A stretch of 33,626 nucleotides of DNA, taken from positions 1 to 33,626 of the forward strand of contig NZ_KZ626930.1 of NCBI RefSeq assembly GCF_002911015.1, written 5' to 3'. Both the position numbers and the translations under genes were made by a program. Below, piece after piece: positions 6,391 through 14,291 of this stretch (position 1 is its first letter; the number at the start of each line of letters is the position of its first letter). The notes beneath the pieces are model-generated. The model was not told the DNA's origin and made no database searches. It was given only the letters and a program-made list of their open reading frames with translations. Source of the stretch: Streptomyces populi (GTDB lineage Bacteria > Actinomycetota > Actinomycetes > Streptomycetales > Streptomycetaceae).

Positions 6391-7878
6391 ATGACTGTCA
6401 CGCTGGAAGGACCCGCGCGTCTTGCGCAGAGGTCCGGCCCTGTACTCGCCTGCACGAGCGTGTGTACCGCCCTGGTCGTCGGGTTCGTCGCGGCGATCAA
6501 CCTGGCCGTGCCGAAGCTGGCGGCGAGCTCCCTGCATCCGACCTCGTCGGATCTGCTGTGGATCGTCGACGCCTACGTGGTGATGTTCGCCTGCCTGGTC
6601 ATCCCCGCCGGCGCGGCCGGTGACAAGCTCGGCCGCAAGGGGACCCTCCTGGCGGGACTCGGCATGTTCGCGGCCGGAGCGGTCGCGTCGGCCGTCGCGC
6701 CGAACGTGGCCGTCATGCTGATCGGCCGCGCCGTCACCGGCCTCGGCGCCGCGTGCGTCCTGCCCAACTGTGTCGGCGTTCTGCTCCACGCCACCGCTCC
6801 CGAGCGCCGAACGCACGCCCTGGCGGTCTGGGCGGCGGCCACCGGCGTCGGCGGTGTCGTCGGCAACGTCGGTGGCGGCGCCGTCCTGACCGGGGGGTCA
6901 TGGCGGTCCCTGTTCGTGGCGGTCGCGGTCGTCGCGGTCGGCTGTCTGGCGTGGGCGGCGCGATCCGTGCCGCGCAGCGCCCGTCACGAACGCGCCCTGG
7001 ACGTCCCCGGCACGCTGCTGTTCGTGGCCGCCGTGGTGGCCCTGCTGACCGGCATCATCGAGGGGCCCGGGCAAGGCTGGGGCAGCACCGTGGTGCTCAC
7101 GGCCTTCACCTGCGGTGTTCTGCTGGGCGTGTGCTGGGTGCTCGTCGAACTGCGCGTCGCACATCCGATGCTCGATCCCCGGGTGTTCCGCAGCCCGGCA
7201 CTCAGCGGTGCCGGCCTCGGCATGGCCATCACGTTCTTCGGCAGCTTCGGCCTCTTCTACGTCAACGCCTCGTTGTTGCAGTACGGCCGCGGGTTCTCCG
7301 TCCTCCAGACGGGACTCGGCATCGTCCCGCTGACCGTCCCGCTCCTCCTCGGCACCCACCGCGTTCCCGGGCTCGTCCGTCTCGTCGGGGTCCCCGCCAC
7401 GCTCGCCGCGGCCTTCGCCCTCACCGGCACCGGCCTGCTGTGGCTCTCGTACGCCTCGGACACGGCCTACCCCGTCTACGCGGCCGGGCTGGTCGTCGTC
7501 GGACTCGGCATCATGCTGGCCGCGCCGTGCCTGACCGCGCAGATCGCCTCGGCCCTGCCGGTGGAACGGGCCGGAATCGCCGGAGGCATGCAGTCGGCGA
7601 CCCGTGAACTGGGCAGCGCCCTGGGGGTGGCTGTCGTGGGCACCGTCCTCACGGCCGGCTTCACCCGGCACCTTCCCGCCGCGCTCGGTGAGCACTCGCC
7701 CGTGCCGCGCACCGTGAAGGAAGCGCTCACGCTCGCGCCCTCGGACCACGCCGCCGTCACCGAAGCGTTCGTCCATGGAGCCGACACCGCGCTGCGTGCG
7801 GCCGCTCTCGTCGTCCTCGTCGGCGGAGCCCTCGTCGTCGCGGGTTCCTGGCACGGCGGCAGGACTGCCCGGCGCTAG
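6391..7878 (+). CDS. DHA2-type MFS drug exporter, 14 membrane segments
   Basis: The 495-residue protein has the length and hydrophobic pattern of EmrB/QacA (DHA2) proton-driven multidrug exporters. Motif A appears as GDKLGRKGTLLAGL in the first cytoplasmic loop (about residues 76-89). A glycine/proline-rich motif-C-like stretch (AAATGVGGVVGNVGGG) lies in segment 5. The start at 6391 is preceded by GAAGGA and is placed after a frame-open leader from 6280 that overlaps the operator. It is divergent from TetR and followed by an SDR gene about 110 bp on. This makes a typical TetR-controlled export module for a toxic small molecule. Confidence 0.93.
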   Translation: MTVTLEGPARLAQRSGPVLACTSVCTALVVGFVAAINLAVPKLAASSLHPTSSDLLWIVDAYVVMFACLVIPAGAAGDKLGRKGTLLAGLGMFAAGAVASAVAPNVAVMLIGRAVTGLGAACVLPNCVGVLLHATAPERRTHALAVWAAATGVGGVVGNVGGGAVLTGGSWRSLFVAVAVVAVGCLAWAARSVPRSARHERALDVPGTLLFVAAVVALLTGIIEGPGQGWGSTVVLTAFTCGVLLGVCWVLVELRVAHPMLDPRVFRSPALSGAGLGMAITFFGSFGLFYVNASLLQYGRGFSVLQTGLGIVPLTVPLLLGTHRVPGLVRLVGVPATLAAAFALTGTGLLWLSYASDTAYPVYAAGLVVVGLGIMLAAPCLTAQIASALPVERAGIAGGMQSATRELGSALGVAVVGTVLTAGFTRHLPAALGEHSPVPRTVKEALTLAPSDHAAVTEAFVHGADTALRAAALVVLVGGALVVAGSWHGGRTARR

Positions 7879-7987
7879 GCCCTGCGGACCTCCCGGTACG
7901 CGGCGCGGAGTGCCGCGGCCAGGGGATTTCCCACCAGCTTCGTCAAAACCACACCCCCCCCTCCCGGGGGCGAAGGAGGCAACGTTC

Positions 7988-8884
7988 ATGCGTGCGTTCA
8001 TCACCGGAGCGACCGGCTGGATCGGATCCGCCGTCGTCGACGAACTCCTCTCGGCCGGCCACCAGGTCGTCGGCCTCGCACGGTCCGAAGAGGCCGAGCG
8101 GGTCCTGACGGCCAAGGGCGCCGCGGCGCTCCTCGGTGACCTGGACGACCTCGGCGCCCTGCGACGAGGCGCCGCCCGGGCCGACGCCGTCATCCACCTG
8201 GCCAACAAGCACGACTGGGGCGACCAGGCCGGATCGAACCGCACCGAACGCGCCGCGGTCGAGGCCCTCGGCGACGCCCTGGCGGGTACCGACCGTCCGT
8301 TCATGGTCGCTGCCGCGCTGTCGGGTCTGGTCGAGGGCCGGCCGGCCACGGAGGCCGACGCCTCGCCGGCCTTCGGCCCGGATTCCAACCGCGGCGGCGG
8401 CGAGAACCTCGCCCTGGACTACGTCGCGAAGGGCGTACGGACGGTGATCATGCGGTTCGCGCCGAGCGTTCACGGCCGCCACGACTGGGGCTTCGTCAAC
8501 TTCCTCACGGCCGCCGCCCGTGAGCGGGGCGTCTCCGGCTACATCGGTGACGGTTCCACGGCCTGGTCCGCCGTGCACCGCGCCGACACGGCCCGCCTCG
8601 TGCGTCTCGGCATGGAGCGGGCGCCCGCCGGCACCCGTCTGCACGCCGTCGCCGAGGAGGCCGTCACGACCAAGGAGATGGCCGAAGCGATCGGACGCAG
8701 TCTCGCGCTGCCGGTCGTCTCCGTCGCGGCCGAGAACGCCGGGGCCCACTTCGGCTTCGTCGGCGGCTTCTTCGCCTCGACCATGACCGCGACCAGCGAC
8801 GCCACCAGGCGGCTCCTGTCCTGGGAGCCCAGCGGGCCGACCTTGATCGAGGACATCGACGCGGGCGCCTACACGGCGGCCTGA
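7988..8884 (+). CDS. NAD(P)-dependent SDR / epimerase-like reductase
   Basis: The 298-residue protein begins MRAFITGATGWIG, a GxxGxxG nucleotide-binding motif. It continues as an extended/atypical SDR with HLANKHDWGDQ, LALDYVAKGVRTVIMRFAPSVHG and a C-terminal substrate domain. The start at 7988 has a near-ideal ribosome binding site (GAAGGAGG). It lies 109 bp after the MFS gene on the same strand and may share its TetR control. Homologues reduce or isomerise small carbonyl compounds; the substrate is unknown. Confidence 0.9.
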   Translation: MRAFITGATGWIGSAVVDELLSAGHQVVGLARSEEAERVLTAKGAAALLGDLDDLGALRRGAARADAVIHLANKHDWGDQAGSNRTERAAVEALGDALAGTDRPFMVAAALSGLVEGRPATEADASPAFGPDSNRGGGENLALDYVAKGVRTVIMRFAPSVHGRHDWGFVNFLTAAARERGVSGYIGDGSTAWSAVHRADTARLVRLGMERAPAGTRLHAVAEEAVTTKEMAEAIGRSLALPVVSVAAENAGAHFGFVGGFFASTMTATSDATRRLLSWEPSGPTLIEDIDAGAYTAA

Positions 8885-8910
8885 CACGCCGGGAGAACCC
8901 TCCACGGCCT

Positions 8911-8969
8911 CGCCCGCGCCACGACGGTCACCGGAACGCGCTTCGCCGGCGACCGTCGTGGCGCGGGCG
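8911..8969. terminator. Bidirectional terminator, 19-bp perfect stem
   Basis: Arms 8911-8929 and 8951-8969 are perfect inverted repeats, with an inner CCGG/CCGG extension and an 11-base loop. It lies between the convergent SDR and VOC genes and would serve both. Confidence 0.85.
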
Positions 8970-9010
8970 CGAAGGCCGAACCTCCGAACGCGCACAAGCC
9001 CCACAGCCGG

Positions 9011-9400
9011 TCAGCCGAGGTAGTCCGCGCGTCCCTCGTCGTCGAGTTCGAAAGCGCCCTCGGGAATGATGCAGAACTCATTGCCCTCAGGGTCCGCCAT
9101 CACCAGGAACCCCCCTTCGTCGTACTGCTCCAGCCTGCGCCCGCCGAGTTCCTCCACCCGTTGCTGCTCGGCCGCGGGGTCGGGCGAGGTGACGTCGAAG
9201 TGCATGCGGTTCTTGCCCGACCTGGGTTCGCCGGTCCGTTGGAAGCCCAGGCCGAGACCGTCCTCCCTCCGGAGCCATACGTACGGGCCCATGCGGCCCA
9301 CGACCGGTCTGCCGAGCAACTCGGACCAGAACGCGGCGAGCCGCTCGGGGTCGACGGCATCGACGATGAGCGCATCGACCCGCATGGAAGAGTTCGACAT
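9011..9400 (-). CDS. VOC (glyoxalase/bleomycin-resistance) family protein
   Basis: The 129-residue protein starts at the ATG at 9400, with GAGAGGA eight bases upstream. An N-terminal half (DALIVDAVDPERLAAFW, LGRPVV) and a C-terminal half (MHFDVTSPDP, MADPEGNEFCIIP) form the paired beta-alpha-beta-beta-beta modules of the vicinal oxygen chelate fold. The conserved His of MHFDV and Glu of GNEFC are likely metal ligands. Function could be a glyoxalase, a dioxygenase or a drug-binding protein. The longer frame from 9481 has no ribosome binding site. Confidence 0.88.
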   Translation of the reverse strand: MSNSSMRVDALIVDAVDPERLAAFWSELLGRPVVGRMGPYVWLRREDGLGLGFQRTGEPRSGKNRMHFDVTSPDPAAEQQRVEELGGRRLEQYDEGGFLVMADPEGNEFCIIPEGAFELDDEGRADYLG

Positions 9401-9758
9401 GTGCCCGATCCTCTCAGAGACACCGCTTCGGACACCTCCGTTGTCAGTGCGGTGCGCTTGACCGCCGGTCATGGAACTCACGCAGACGGCCGTCGATGAC
9501 CTGCCGGACCGCGGAGTTCGTCTGTCGCATCCTCACCGACCCGTGCCACCGGTTCACCATGGCCCACTGCTTCGACACCCACTGGTTCACGAACCACCGG
9601 GAGGCCGGCTGACCGGCCCCGCCGCGAACGGCAGGCGCGGAACGGTTCGACGGCTCCGGGCGGTGCCTGGACGGGGCCGGTCGCACCGCCTTGAGCCCCC
9701 GCGTTCGGTTTTGGCCGGTGATCCGTTACGCTGCGGGCCGTCGATCACGAAGGAAGAC
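9401..9758. other. Intergenic stretch with one short codon-biased frame
   Basis: Apart from the small plus-strand frame at 9496-9612 and the ribosome binding site of the lipoprotein gene, I see no supported gene. A minus-strand frame at 9444-9686 is antisense to the small frame and looks like its shadow. Confidence 0.5.
9496..9612 (+). CDS. Possible 38-residue Cys/His-rich small protein
   Basis: The frame encodes 38 residues, including four Cys and five His. Nearly every codon ends in G or C, as in the real genes nearby. There is no clear ribosome binding site. It may be a genuine small protein (possibly metal-binding), or the last part of a decayed gene whose front is missing. I do not recognise it. 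Confidence 0.25.
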   Translation: MTCRTAEFVCRILTDPCHRFTMAHCFDTHWFTNHREAG

Positions 9759-10316
9759 ATGTTCAGACGACTTGTGGCGGCCGCCGTGGCGGGGGTTCTG
9801 ATAGCCGGGCTCGGCGCGTGCAGCGGCGGAGGCGACGGTCACGACGAGGGCTCGGACTACTCGGTCGACGTCGGCAAGGACAGCGGGAGCGCTGCCGGGG
9901 AGCCCCGGCCGGACACGGCCGCCACGGCCGACGCGGGCGTCTTCGGCCTCCGGGACGAGGTACGGCACCGCACCGCCAGGACCGCCCGGGCCACGCGGCC
10001 GCACATGACGAAGAAGTGCACCACGACCACACGGCGGGTCAGGCACACGACGAGCACCGGCTCGGGGACCAAGCGGCGCAGCCGCACCTGGTACTCCACC
10101 GAGCACTCCAAGAGCTGCAAGCAGGTCCGCAAGGGAACCGAGACCTACACGCGCGTCGTCCGGCCGGAACAGTGGTGCGTCAGCCTGGACGACGTCGGCG
10201 GCGACACGAAGCGGGACGACGTCTGGTACCAGGTCGGCGAAACGACCTACACCGCGGCCGTCGGCACGGACAAGCACGCCCGTATGGACTTCACCCCCAC
10301 GGGCAGCGGCTGCTGA
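9759..10316 (+). CDS. Secreted lipoprotein with four paired-looking cysteines
   Basis: The 185-residue protein has an N-terminal Arg-Arg region, a hydrophobic stretch and a lipobox (LGAC) with Cys21 as the lipidation site. A Ser/Gly/Asp-rich linker follows. The outer domain is very rich in Thr, Lys and Arg and has Cys at 87, 120, 140 and the last residue 185, which could form two disulfides. The start has a strong AAGGAAG site. I do not recognise the domain. The next gene begins 60 bp downstream on the same strand and may be co-transcribed. Confidence 0.8.
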   Translation: MFRRLVAAAVAGVLIAGLGACSGGGDGHDEGSDYSVDVGKDSGSAAGEPRPDTAATADAGVFGLRDEVRHRTARTARATRPHMTKKCTTTTRRVRHTTSTGSGTKRRSRTWYSTEHSKSCKQVRKGTETYTRVVRPEQWCVSLDDVGGDTKRDDVWYQVGETTYTAAVGTDKHARMDFTPTGSGC

Positions 10317-10376
10317 CCCCGGTGGGGACAGCCGTGGGGACGGTCGGGAAAGTCGGTCAGGGAGAGGTGGGGGCAC

Positions 10377-10799
10377 GTGGACCGGAACGAGGACGAGATC
10401 CTGGCCGAAGAGCTTGCCGCTCTGGGTGCCGTGAGCGGGGGCAGTGGTCACCTGACCCGGCTGGTGGCCAGGCGGATGAGGAAGAACGTCCATGAGATCG
10501 ACCTCGTCCTCCCCCTGCCGTTCGAGGGTGCTGTCGAGCATGTCGCCGATGTGCTCGCTCGGGCCGGACGGGTGATGGGGTTCGCGCGTGTCGGACCCGG
10601 CACGGACCGGGAGACGATCCGTGCCGTCGTCGGCGGCGGGGTCGGGGGCTTGAATCCCGTGGTGGTCACCGTGCTGGTGAGCAGAGGCGGCGTGGCCGGT
10701 TCGGAGGTCAGGCTTCGTGCCGCCGCCAAGGAAGGTCTGATCAAGCAGCGGGCGGGCGAGAAGACCGCCGTCCGCCTCGCCGCTCTGCTGAGCGGGTGA
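10377..10799 (+). CDS. Protein of unknown function, 140 residues
   Basis: It starts with GTG at 10377 after a GGTGGGGG ribosome binding site. The sequence has no signal peptide or membrane segment. An acidic helical front (residues 1-25) is followed by a mixed alpha/beta domain with a GVGGLNPVVVTVLV strand region. I do not recognise the family. It follows the lipoprotein gene by 60 bp and converges on the LiaF-like gene, with a stem-loop between them. Confidence 0.7.
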   Translation: MDRNEDEILAEELAALGAVSGGSGHLTRLVARRMRKNVHEIDLVLPLPFEGAVEHVADVLARAGRVMGFARVGPGTDRETIRAVVGGGVGGLNPVVVTVLVSRGGVAGSEVRLRAAAKEGLIKQRAGEKTAVRLAALLSG

Positions 10800-10815
10800 G
10801 GCGGCGGCCCGAGCG

Positions 10816-10834
10816 GTCCCGGCTCGGCCGGGAC
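10816..10834. terminator. Bidirectional stem-loop between convergent genes
   Basis: GTCCCGGC (10816-10823), loop TCG, GCCGGGAC (10827-10834). It sits in the 58-bp gap between the convergent genes ending at 10799 and 10858. Confidence 0.55.
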
Positions 10835-10857
10835 GGCGCGTTCGCCTCGAACCGGCC

Positions 10858-11211
10858 TCACCAGCGGGTGACGGTGACTCCGCCGAGCAGGCCCCAGGCG
10901 TCGATGCGAACCGTCGGGCCGCCCGGTTCGATCGGGCCGTCGTCCTTGACCCCGCCGAGGCGGATGCCGTGCACCTCCACGACGACGTCGGGGCGGACCT
11001 TGAGGCTGACGCCACCGATCAGACTCAGTTTGGTGATGCGCAGTTCGGCGCCGTCGGGAATCTCGATGCCGGTGAGGTCGACGTCGGCCCCTCCGACGAA
11101 CGACACGGTGAGAGTGCGCTCGTGCAGGGTCTCGCCCTCCAGACGGTGACCGCCGATCAGGCTCACCTTGACGTCGGTCTTCCGCTGCTCGGTCCCGTCC
11201 GTTTTCTTCAT
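10858..11211 (-). CDS. LiaF C-terminal-like (cell wall-active antibiotic response) protein
   Basis: The 117-residue protein carries repeated LIGG/LGGV beta-strand turns (VSLIGGHRLEG, LSLIGGVSLKV, GLLGGVTV) typical of the LiaF/YvqF C-terminal domain that senses or responds to envelope stress. It has no membrane segment, so it is the free domain. A TACCTT box (11223-11218, minus strand) ends six bases before the ATG and there is no ribosome binding site, suggesting a leaderless mRNA. A GGAAC element (11243-11239) recalls ECF sigma -35 boxes but has no convincing partner -10. Confidence 0.8.
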   Translation of the reverse strand: MKKTDGTEQRKTDVKVSLIGGHRLEGETLHERTLTVSFVGGADVDLTGIEIPDGAELRITKLSLIGGVSLKVRPDVVVEVHGIRLGGVKDDGPIEPGGPTVRIDAWGLLGGVTVTRW

Positions 11212-11217
11212 GCGATG

Positions 11218-11223
11218 AAGGTA
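11218..11223 (-). promoter_or_regulatory. -10 box TACCTT, leaderless LiaF-like gene
   Basis: TACCTT on the minus strand ends six bases before the ATG at 11211, placing the transcription start at or next to the start codon. Confidence 0.4.
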
Positions 11224-11374
11224 GGACCGGGGCCTCCCGTTCCCCCAGTGTCTGGTGTACGCCCTTTCACATGACAGGTGTCACAGGGCGCTTCGCCGTG
11301 TTCCTGGCACACGTGCAGCCGTACGTCGCTGCCGGCAGCGAGGGGAGAGAGCGACCTGGAGTGGCTGCGCGGGG

Positions 11375-12151
11375 TCATTCGGGGTCACGGTCGAACTGGG
11401 CCTTGGACCAGCGGTGGCCGAGGACGGTGAGGCCCAGGCACCAGGCGATGGCGATCCACCCGTTGTTGCCGATCTCCGTGCCCAGGAGGAGTCCGCGCAG
11501 GGTTTCGATGGCGGGGGTGAAGGGCTGGTACCGGGCGATCGGCTGGAACCAGCCGGGCATGGAGTGCAGCGGGACGAAGGCGCTGGAGATGAGGGGCAGC
11601 AGGATCAGCGGCATGGCGTTGTTGCTGGCCGCTTCGGCGTTGGGACTGCCCATGCCCATGCCTACCGCGATCCAGGTGACGGCCAGGGAGAACAGGACGA
11701 GCAGCCCGAGGGCCGCCAGCCATTCCACGGCGGTGGCGTCGGTGGAGCGGAACCCCATGGCGACGCCGACCGCGCCGACCAGGACGACGCTGACGACCGC
11801 CTGCAGCACGCTGCCGACGACGTGTCCGAACAGGACGGAACCGCGGTGGATGGCCATCGTGCGGAAACGGGCGATGATGCCCTCGTTCATGTCGGTGGCG
11901 ACGGAGACGGCGGTGCCGACGACGGTGGAGCCGATGGTCATCAGCAGGATGCCGGGGACGATGTAGGCGATGTAGGCGGAGCGGCCCGCGCCGCCGCTCA
12001 TGGTGTCACCGAAGATGTAGACGAACAGCAGCAGGAGCATCACGGGGGTGAGCAGCAGGTTCAAGGTGAGCGAGGGATAGCGGCGGGCGTGCAGGAGGTT
12101 GCGGCGCAGCATCGTCGACGAGTCGCGCACGGCGAGGGAGAAGGAACTCAT
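11375..12151 (-). CDS. ABC-2 type transporter permease (DrrB-like)
   Basis: The 258-residue integral membrane protein has about six membrane segments and the ABC-2 pattern. An N-terminal amphipathic stretch (LLHARRYPSLTLNLLLTPVM) and the YIVPGILLMTIGSTVVGTA segment are typical of daunorubicin-exporter permeases. The start at 12151 has GAGGAGG upstream and overlaps the ATPase stop as ATGA, so translation is coupled. It would form the membrane channel with the ATPase encoded immediately before it. The substrate is unknown. Confidence 0.93.
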   Translation of the reverse strand: MSSFSLAVRDSSTMLRRNLLHARRYPSLTLNLLLTPVMLLLLFVYIFGDTMSGGAGRSAYIAYIVPGILLMTIGSTVVGTAVSVATDMNEGIIARFRTMAIHRGSVLFGHVVGSVLQAVVSVVLVGAVGVAMGFRSTDATAVEWLAALGLLVLFSLAVTWIAVGMGMGSPNAEAASNNAMPLILLPLISSAFVPLHSMPGWFQPIARYQPFTPAIETLRGLLLGTEIGNNGWIAIAWCLGLTVLGHRWSKAQFDRDPE

Positions 12152-13134
12152 CGGACAGCCTCCTCGGGCTGGTTCGGCTGGTTCGACTTGTTCGGTCGGC
12201 TCGGTGCGGTGCCGCCGGTCAGGGCGAAGAAGACGTCGTCGAGGTCGGGGGTGTGCACGGTCAGTTCGTCGGCCTCGACGCCGGCCGCGTCCAGGCGGTC
12301 GAGGACGGCGCGCAGTTCGCGCTGACTGCCGTCGCTGGGCAGGTGCAGGGCGAGGGCTTCGTCGTCGTGGGATGCGTCGCCCAGCGAGGCGGCGGCTGAG
12401 CGGTAGGCGGCCGGGTCGGTGAAGCGCAGGCGGACGTGTCCGCCGGGGACGATCCGTTTGAGTTCCTCCGCGGTGCCCTCGGCGGCGATCCTGCCGTCGT
12501 CGAGGACGGCGATGCGGTCGGCGAGTTCGTCGGCCTCCTCCAGGTACTGGGTGGTGAGGAAGACCGTGGTGCCGCCGGTGACCAGTTCGCGGATGATCTG
12601 CCACATGTTGTGGCGGGAGCGCGGGTCCAGGCCGGTGGTCGGCTCGTCGAGGAAGATGATCCGCGGGCCGCCGACCAGGGTCATGGCGATGTCCAGGCGG
12701 CGTTTCATGCCGCCGGAGTAGGTGGAGGCGGGCTTCCGGGCGGCCTCGGCGAGGTCGAAGCGCTCCAGGAGTTCGGCGGTGACGCGTCGGCCCTCGGACC
12801 TGGAGAGATGGTGCAGGTCCGCCATGAGGAGCATGTTCTCCTGGCCGGTGATCAGGCCGTCGACGGCGGAGAACTGGCCGGTGACGCCGATCGTGGCGCG
12901 TGCGGCCTGCGCGTCGGTGGCCAGGTCGTGGCCGCCGACGCGGATCGGGCCGGAGCCGGGGTCCGGGGAGACGAGTGTGGAGAGGATCTTGACGGCGGTG
13001 GTCTTGCCGGCGCCGTTCGGGCCGAGCAGGGAGAAGACCGTCGCCTCGGGGACGGTCAGGTCGATGCCGTCGAGGACGGTCTTGTCGCCGTAGGACTTGC
13101 GCAGTCCGTGGGCGGCGATGGCCGGGTCGGTCAT
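12148..13134 (-). CDS. ABC transporter ATP-binding protein, daunorubicin-resistance (DrrA) type
   Basis: The 328-residue protein has Walker A GPNGAGKT (38-45), a Q-loop region, signature YSGGMKRRLDIA, Walker B IIFLDEPTTGLD and a switch region TTQYLEEADELADRI. A DrrA-type C-terminal extension of about 90 residues ends in a proline/asparagine-rich tail. The start at 13134 follows AAGGAG. It lies 26 bp after the DUF4097 gene and overlaps the permease start. It energises export of an unknown hydrophobic compound. The in-frame stretch upstream to 13902 is the antisense or other-frame image of the DUF4097 gene. Confidence 0.95.
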   Translation of the reverse strand: MTDPAIAAHGLRKSYGDKTVLDGIDLTVPEATVFSLLGPNGAGKTTAVKILSTLVSPDPGSGPIRVGGHDLATDAQAARATIGVTGQFSAVDGLITGQENMLLMADLHHLSRSEGRRVTAELLERFDLAEAARKPASTYSGGMKRRLDIAMTLVGGPRIIFLDEPTTGLDPRSRHNMWQIIRELVTGGTTVFLTTQYLEEADELADRIAVLDDGRIAAEGTAEELKRIVPGGHVRLRFTDPAAYRSAAASLGDASHDDEALALHLPSDGSQRELRAVLDRLDAAGVEADELTVHTPDLDDVFFALTGGTAPSRPNKSNQPNQPEEAVR

Positions 13135-13160
13135 GGAGTGCTCCTTCTCGGGGCTGCGGA

Positions 13161-13829
13161 TCACAGGCTGCGGGCGGTGACGTCTCCGTGGGCGGTGGTG
13201 GCGCGGATGGTCAGGCCGGGGACGGCGTCGGCGTTCTTGAGGGCGTTGCTGATCCGGCCGTGGGCGGTGCCGGCGTCCAGCGCGGCGGAGACCCCGGGGG
13301 CGGCACCGACGGTGATGTCGCCCATCTGGGTGCTCAGCGTGAGCGTGCCGTGCGCGGCCTCGGTGATGTTCAGGTCGCCCTTGTGGGTGCTGATCTCGGC
13401 GGGGCCGTTCAGGCGGCCGACCGTGATGTCGGCGTCGAGCCCGGTCAGGCGGACGCTGTCGGCCTCGTCGAGCTTGACCGAACGGTGGCCGCCCTCGAAG
13501 GCGACGTCGCCCAGCCGTCCCACGCCCCGGAACTCGGCGGCGGCCGCCTTCGCCTCGACATGGGAGCCGGCCGGCAGCCGTACGGTCACCTCGACGGACC
13601 CGGACGGGCCGAGGATCCGGTTCCTCACCTCCGGGGCCTCGACGCGCAGGACGCCGTCGGCGTAGGCGACCCGGACCTGCCCGGCCGCCTTCACGTCGCG
13701 GTTCTTGGAACGGTCGGCGGGCAGGACCTCGACGGTGGTGTCGGCGCGGTCGGCGGCGATGAACCGAATGCGTCCCGCGGGGATGTCGAGGACGGCCGAG
13801 ACGGGGGCGGGGGTGTCGAACTTCTGCAT
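13161..13829 (-). CDS. DUF4097-family beta-strand repeat protein
   Basis: The 222-residue protein is built of short repeating beta strands with alternating hydrophobic and Gly/Asp turns (VRLTGLDADITVGRLNG, GDLNITEAAHG, MGDITVGAAPG, AHGDVTARSL). This is the DUF4097 pattern of right-handed beta-helix-like proteins. It has no signal peptide. The start at 13829 has AAGGAGAG. It is the first gene of the DUF4097-DrrA-DrrB operon, a combination recurrent in actinomycetes. Its role with the exporter is unknown. Its promoter lies in the 13886-14038 operator block. Confidence 0.88.
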   Translation of the reverse strand: MQKFDTPAPVSAVLDIPAGRIRFIAADRADTTVEVLPADRSKNRDVKAAGQVRVAYADGVLRVEAPEVRNRILGPSGSVEVTVRLPAGSHVEAKAAAAEFRGVGRLGDVAFEGGHRSVKLDEADSVRLTGLDADITVGRLNGPAEISTHKGDLNITEAAHGTLTLSTQMGDITVGAAPGVSAALDAGTAHGRISNALKNADAVPGLTIRATTAHGDVTARSL

Positions 13830-13885
13830 CGTGCTCTCCTTCTCCGGGATCGCGCGCCCTGTCGGCCCGCTGTTTTCCAACAACA

Positions 13886-14038
13886 GAAACGCTACGTTGC
13901 ATTCACGTATTCGGCAACGTAGTCATCACGTCAAACCCCCATCCCCGCAGGTAGATACTCAAGTTTTGTTGCAACGGTCCTACAATTAATGCAACGATCC
14001 TCGCCGGGATCGTTGCAATGAATAAAAGTGAACGCTAT
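13886..14038. promoter_or_regulatory. Multi-site operator block A (copy of block B at 15864)
   Basis: The block holds CTACGTTGC-N13-GCAACGTAG (13892-13922, perfect 9-bp arms), a GTTGCAAC palindrome (13968-13975) and GCAACGATCC-N6-GGATCGTTGC (13991-14016, perfect 10-bp arms). The minus-strand promoter has -35 TTGCCG (13917-13912), a 17-bp spacer and -10 TAGCGT (13894-13889). The plus-strand promoter has -35 TTGCAA (14013-14018), a 17-bp spacer and a weak -10 TATGCC (14036-14041). The same box order and spacing recur in block B, upstream of the MarR-type regulator gene. I infer that this regulator binds both. Confidence 0.7.
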
Positions 14039-14291
14039 GCCGGGGTACACCAGGAGCACATCAGGGCCGGTACCCGTGACGCCTTGCGGGAGCATCGCCT
14101 CCGGGTCGGACGGCGACGGCCGCGGGCACCGGCAGGAGCGGGACGGCCGCGCCTCCGGCGCCCGGCACGGCCTACGGGTTGCTCCGTACGGATGAAGCCG
14201 GTGGCCTTGCCGGTGGTCGCGCGCGGCCCGTCGCGGGGCGGGTCGGCATCGTTGCCCTCGCCCGATCGACCGACGTCCTGGAGGACTCCCC
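14039..14291. other. Gene-free leader between operator block A and the VOC gene
   Basis: No convincing reading frame is present on either strand. If the plus-strand promoter in block A drives the VOC gene, this is an untranslated leader of about 245 bases. Otherwise the VOC gene has a closer promoter that I cannot recognise. Confidence 0.4.

Noticed and set aside
6898..8388. Minus-strand frame of 496 codons
   Set aside because: It is antisense to the MFS and SDR genes; no domain, no start site, Arg/Gly/Glu-rich shadow composition.
9444..9686. Minus-strand frame of 80 codons
   Set aside because: No ribosome binding site, and it is antisense to a plus-strand frame with much stronger third-position bias.
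11255..12325. Long plus-strand frame, 356 codons
   Set aside because: It is antisense to the ABC permease and ATPase genes, which have clear motifs and ribosome binding sites. Its composition is typical of an antisense frame in GC-rich DNA.
13835..13902. Start of the DrrA frame at 13902 (584-residue protein)
   Set aside because: The upstream part is an out-of-frame image of the DUF4097 gene. The ATG at 13134 has AAGGAG and begins the canonical ABC domain.
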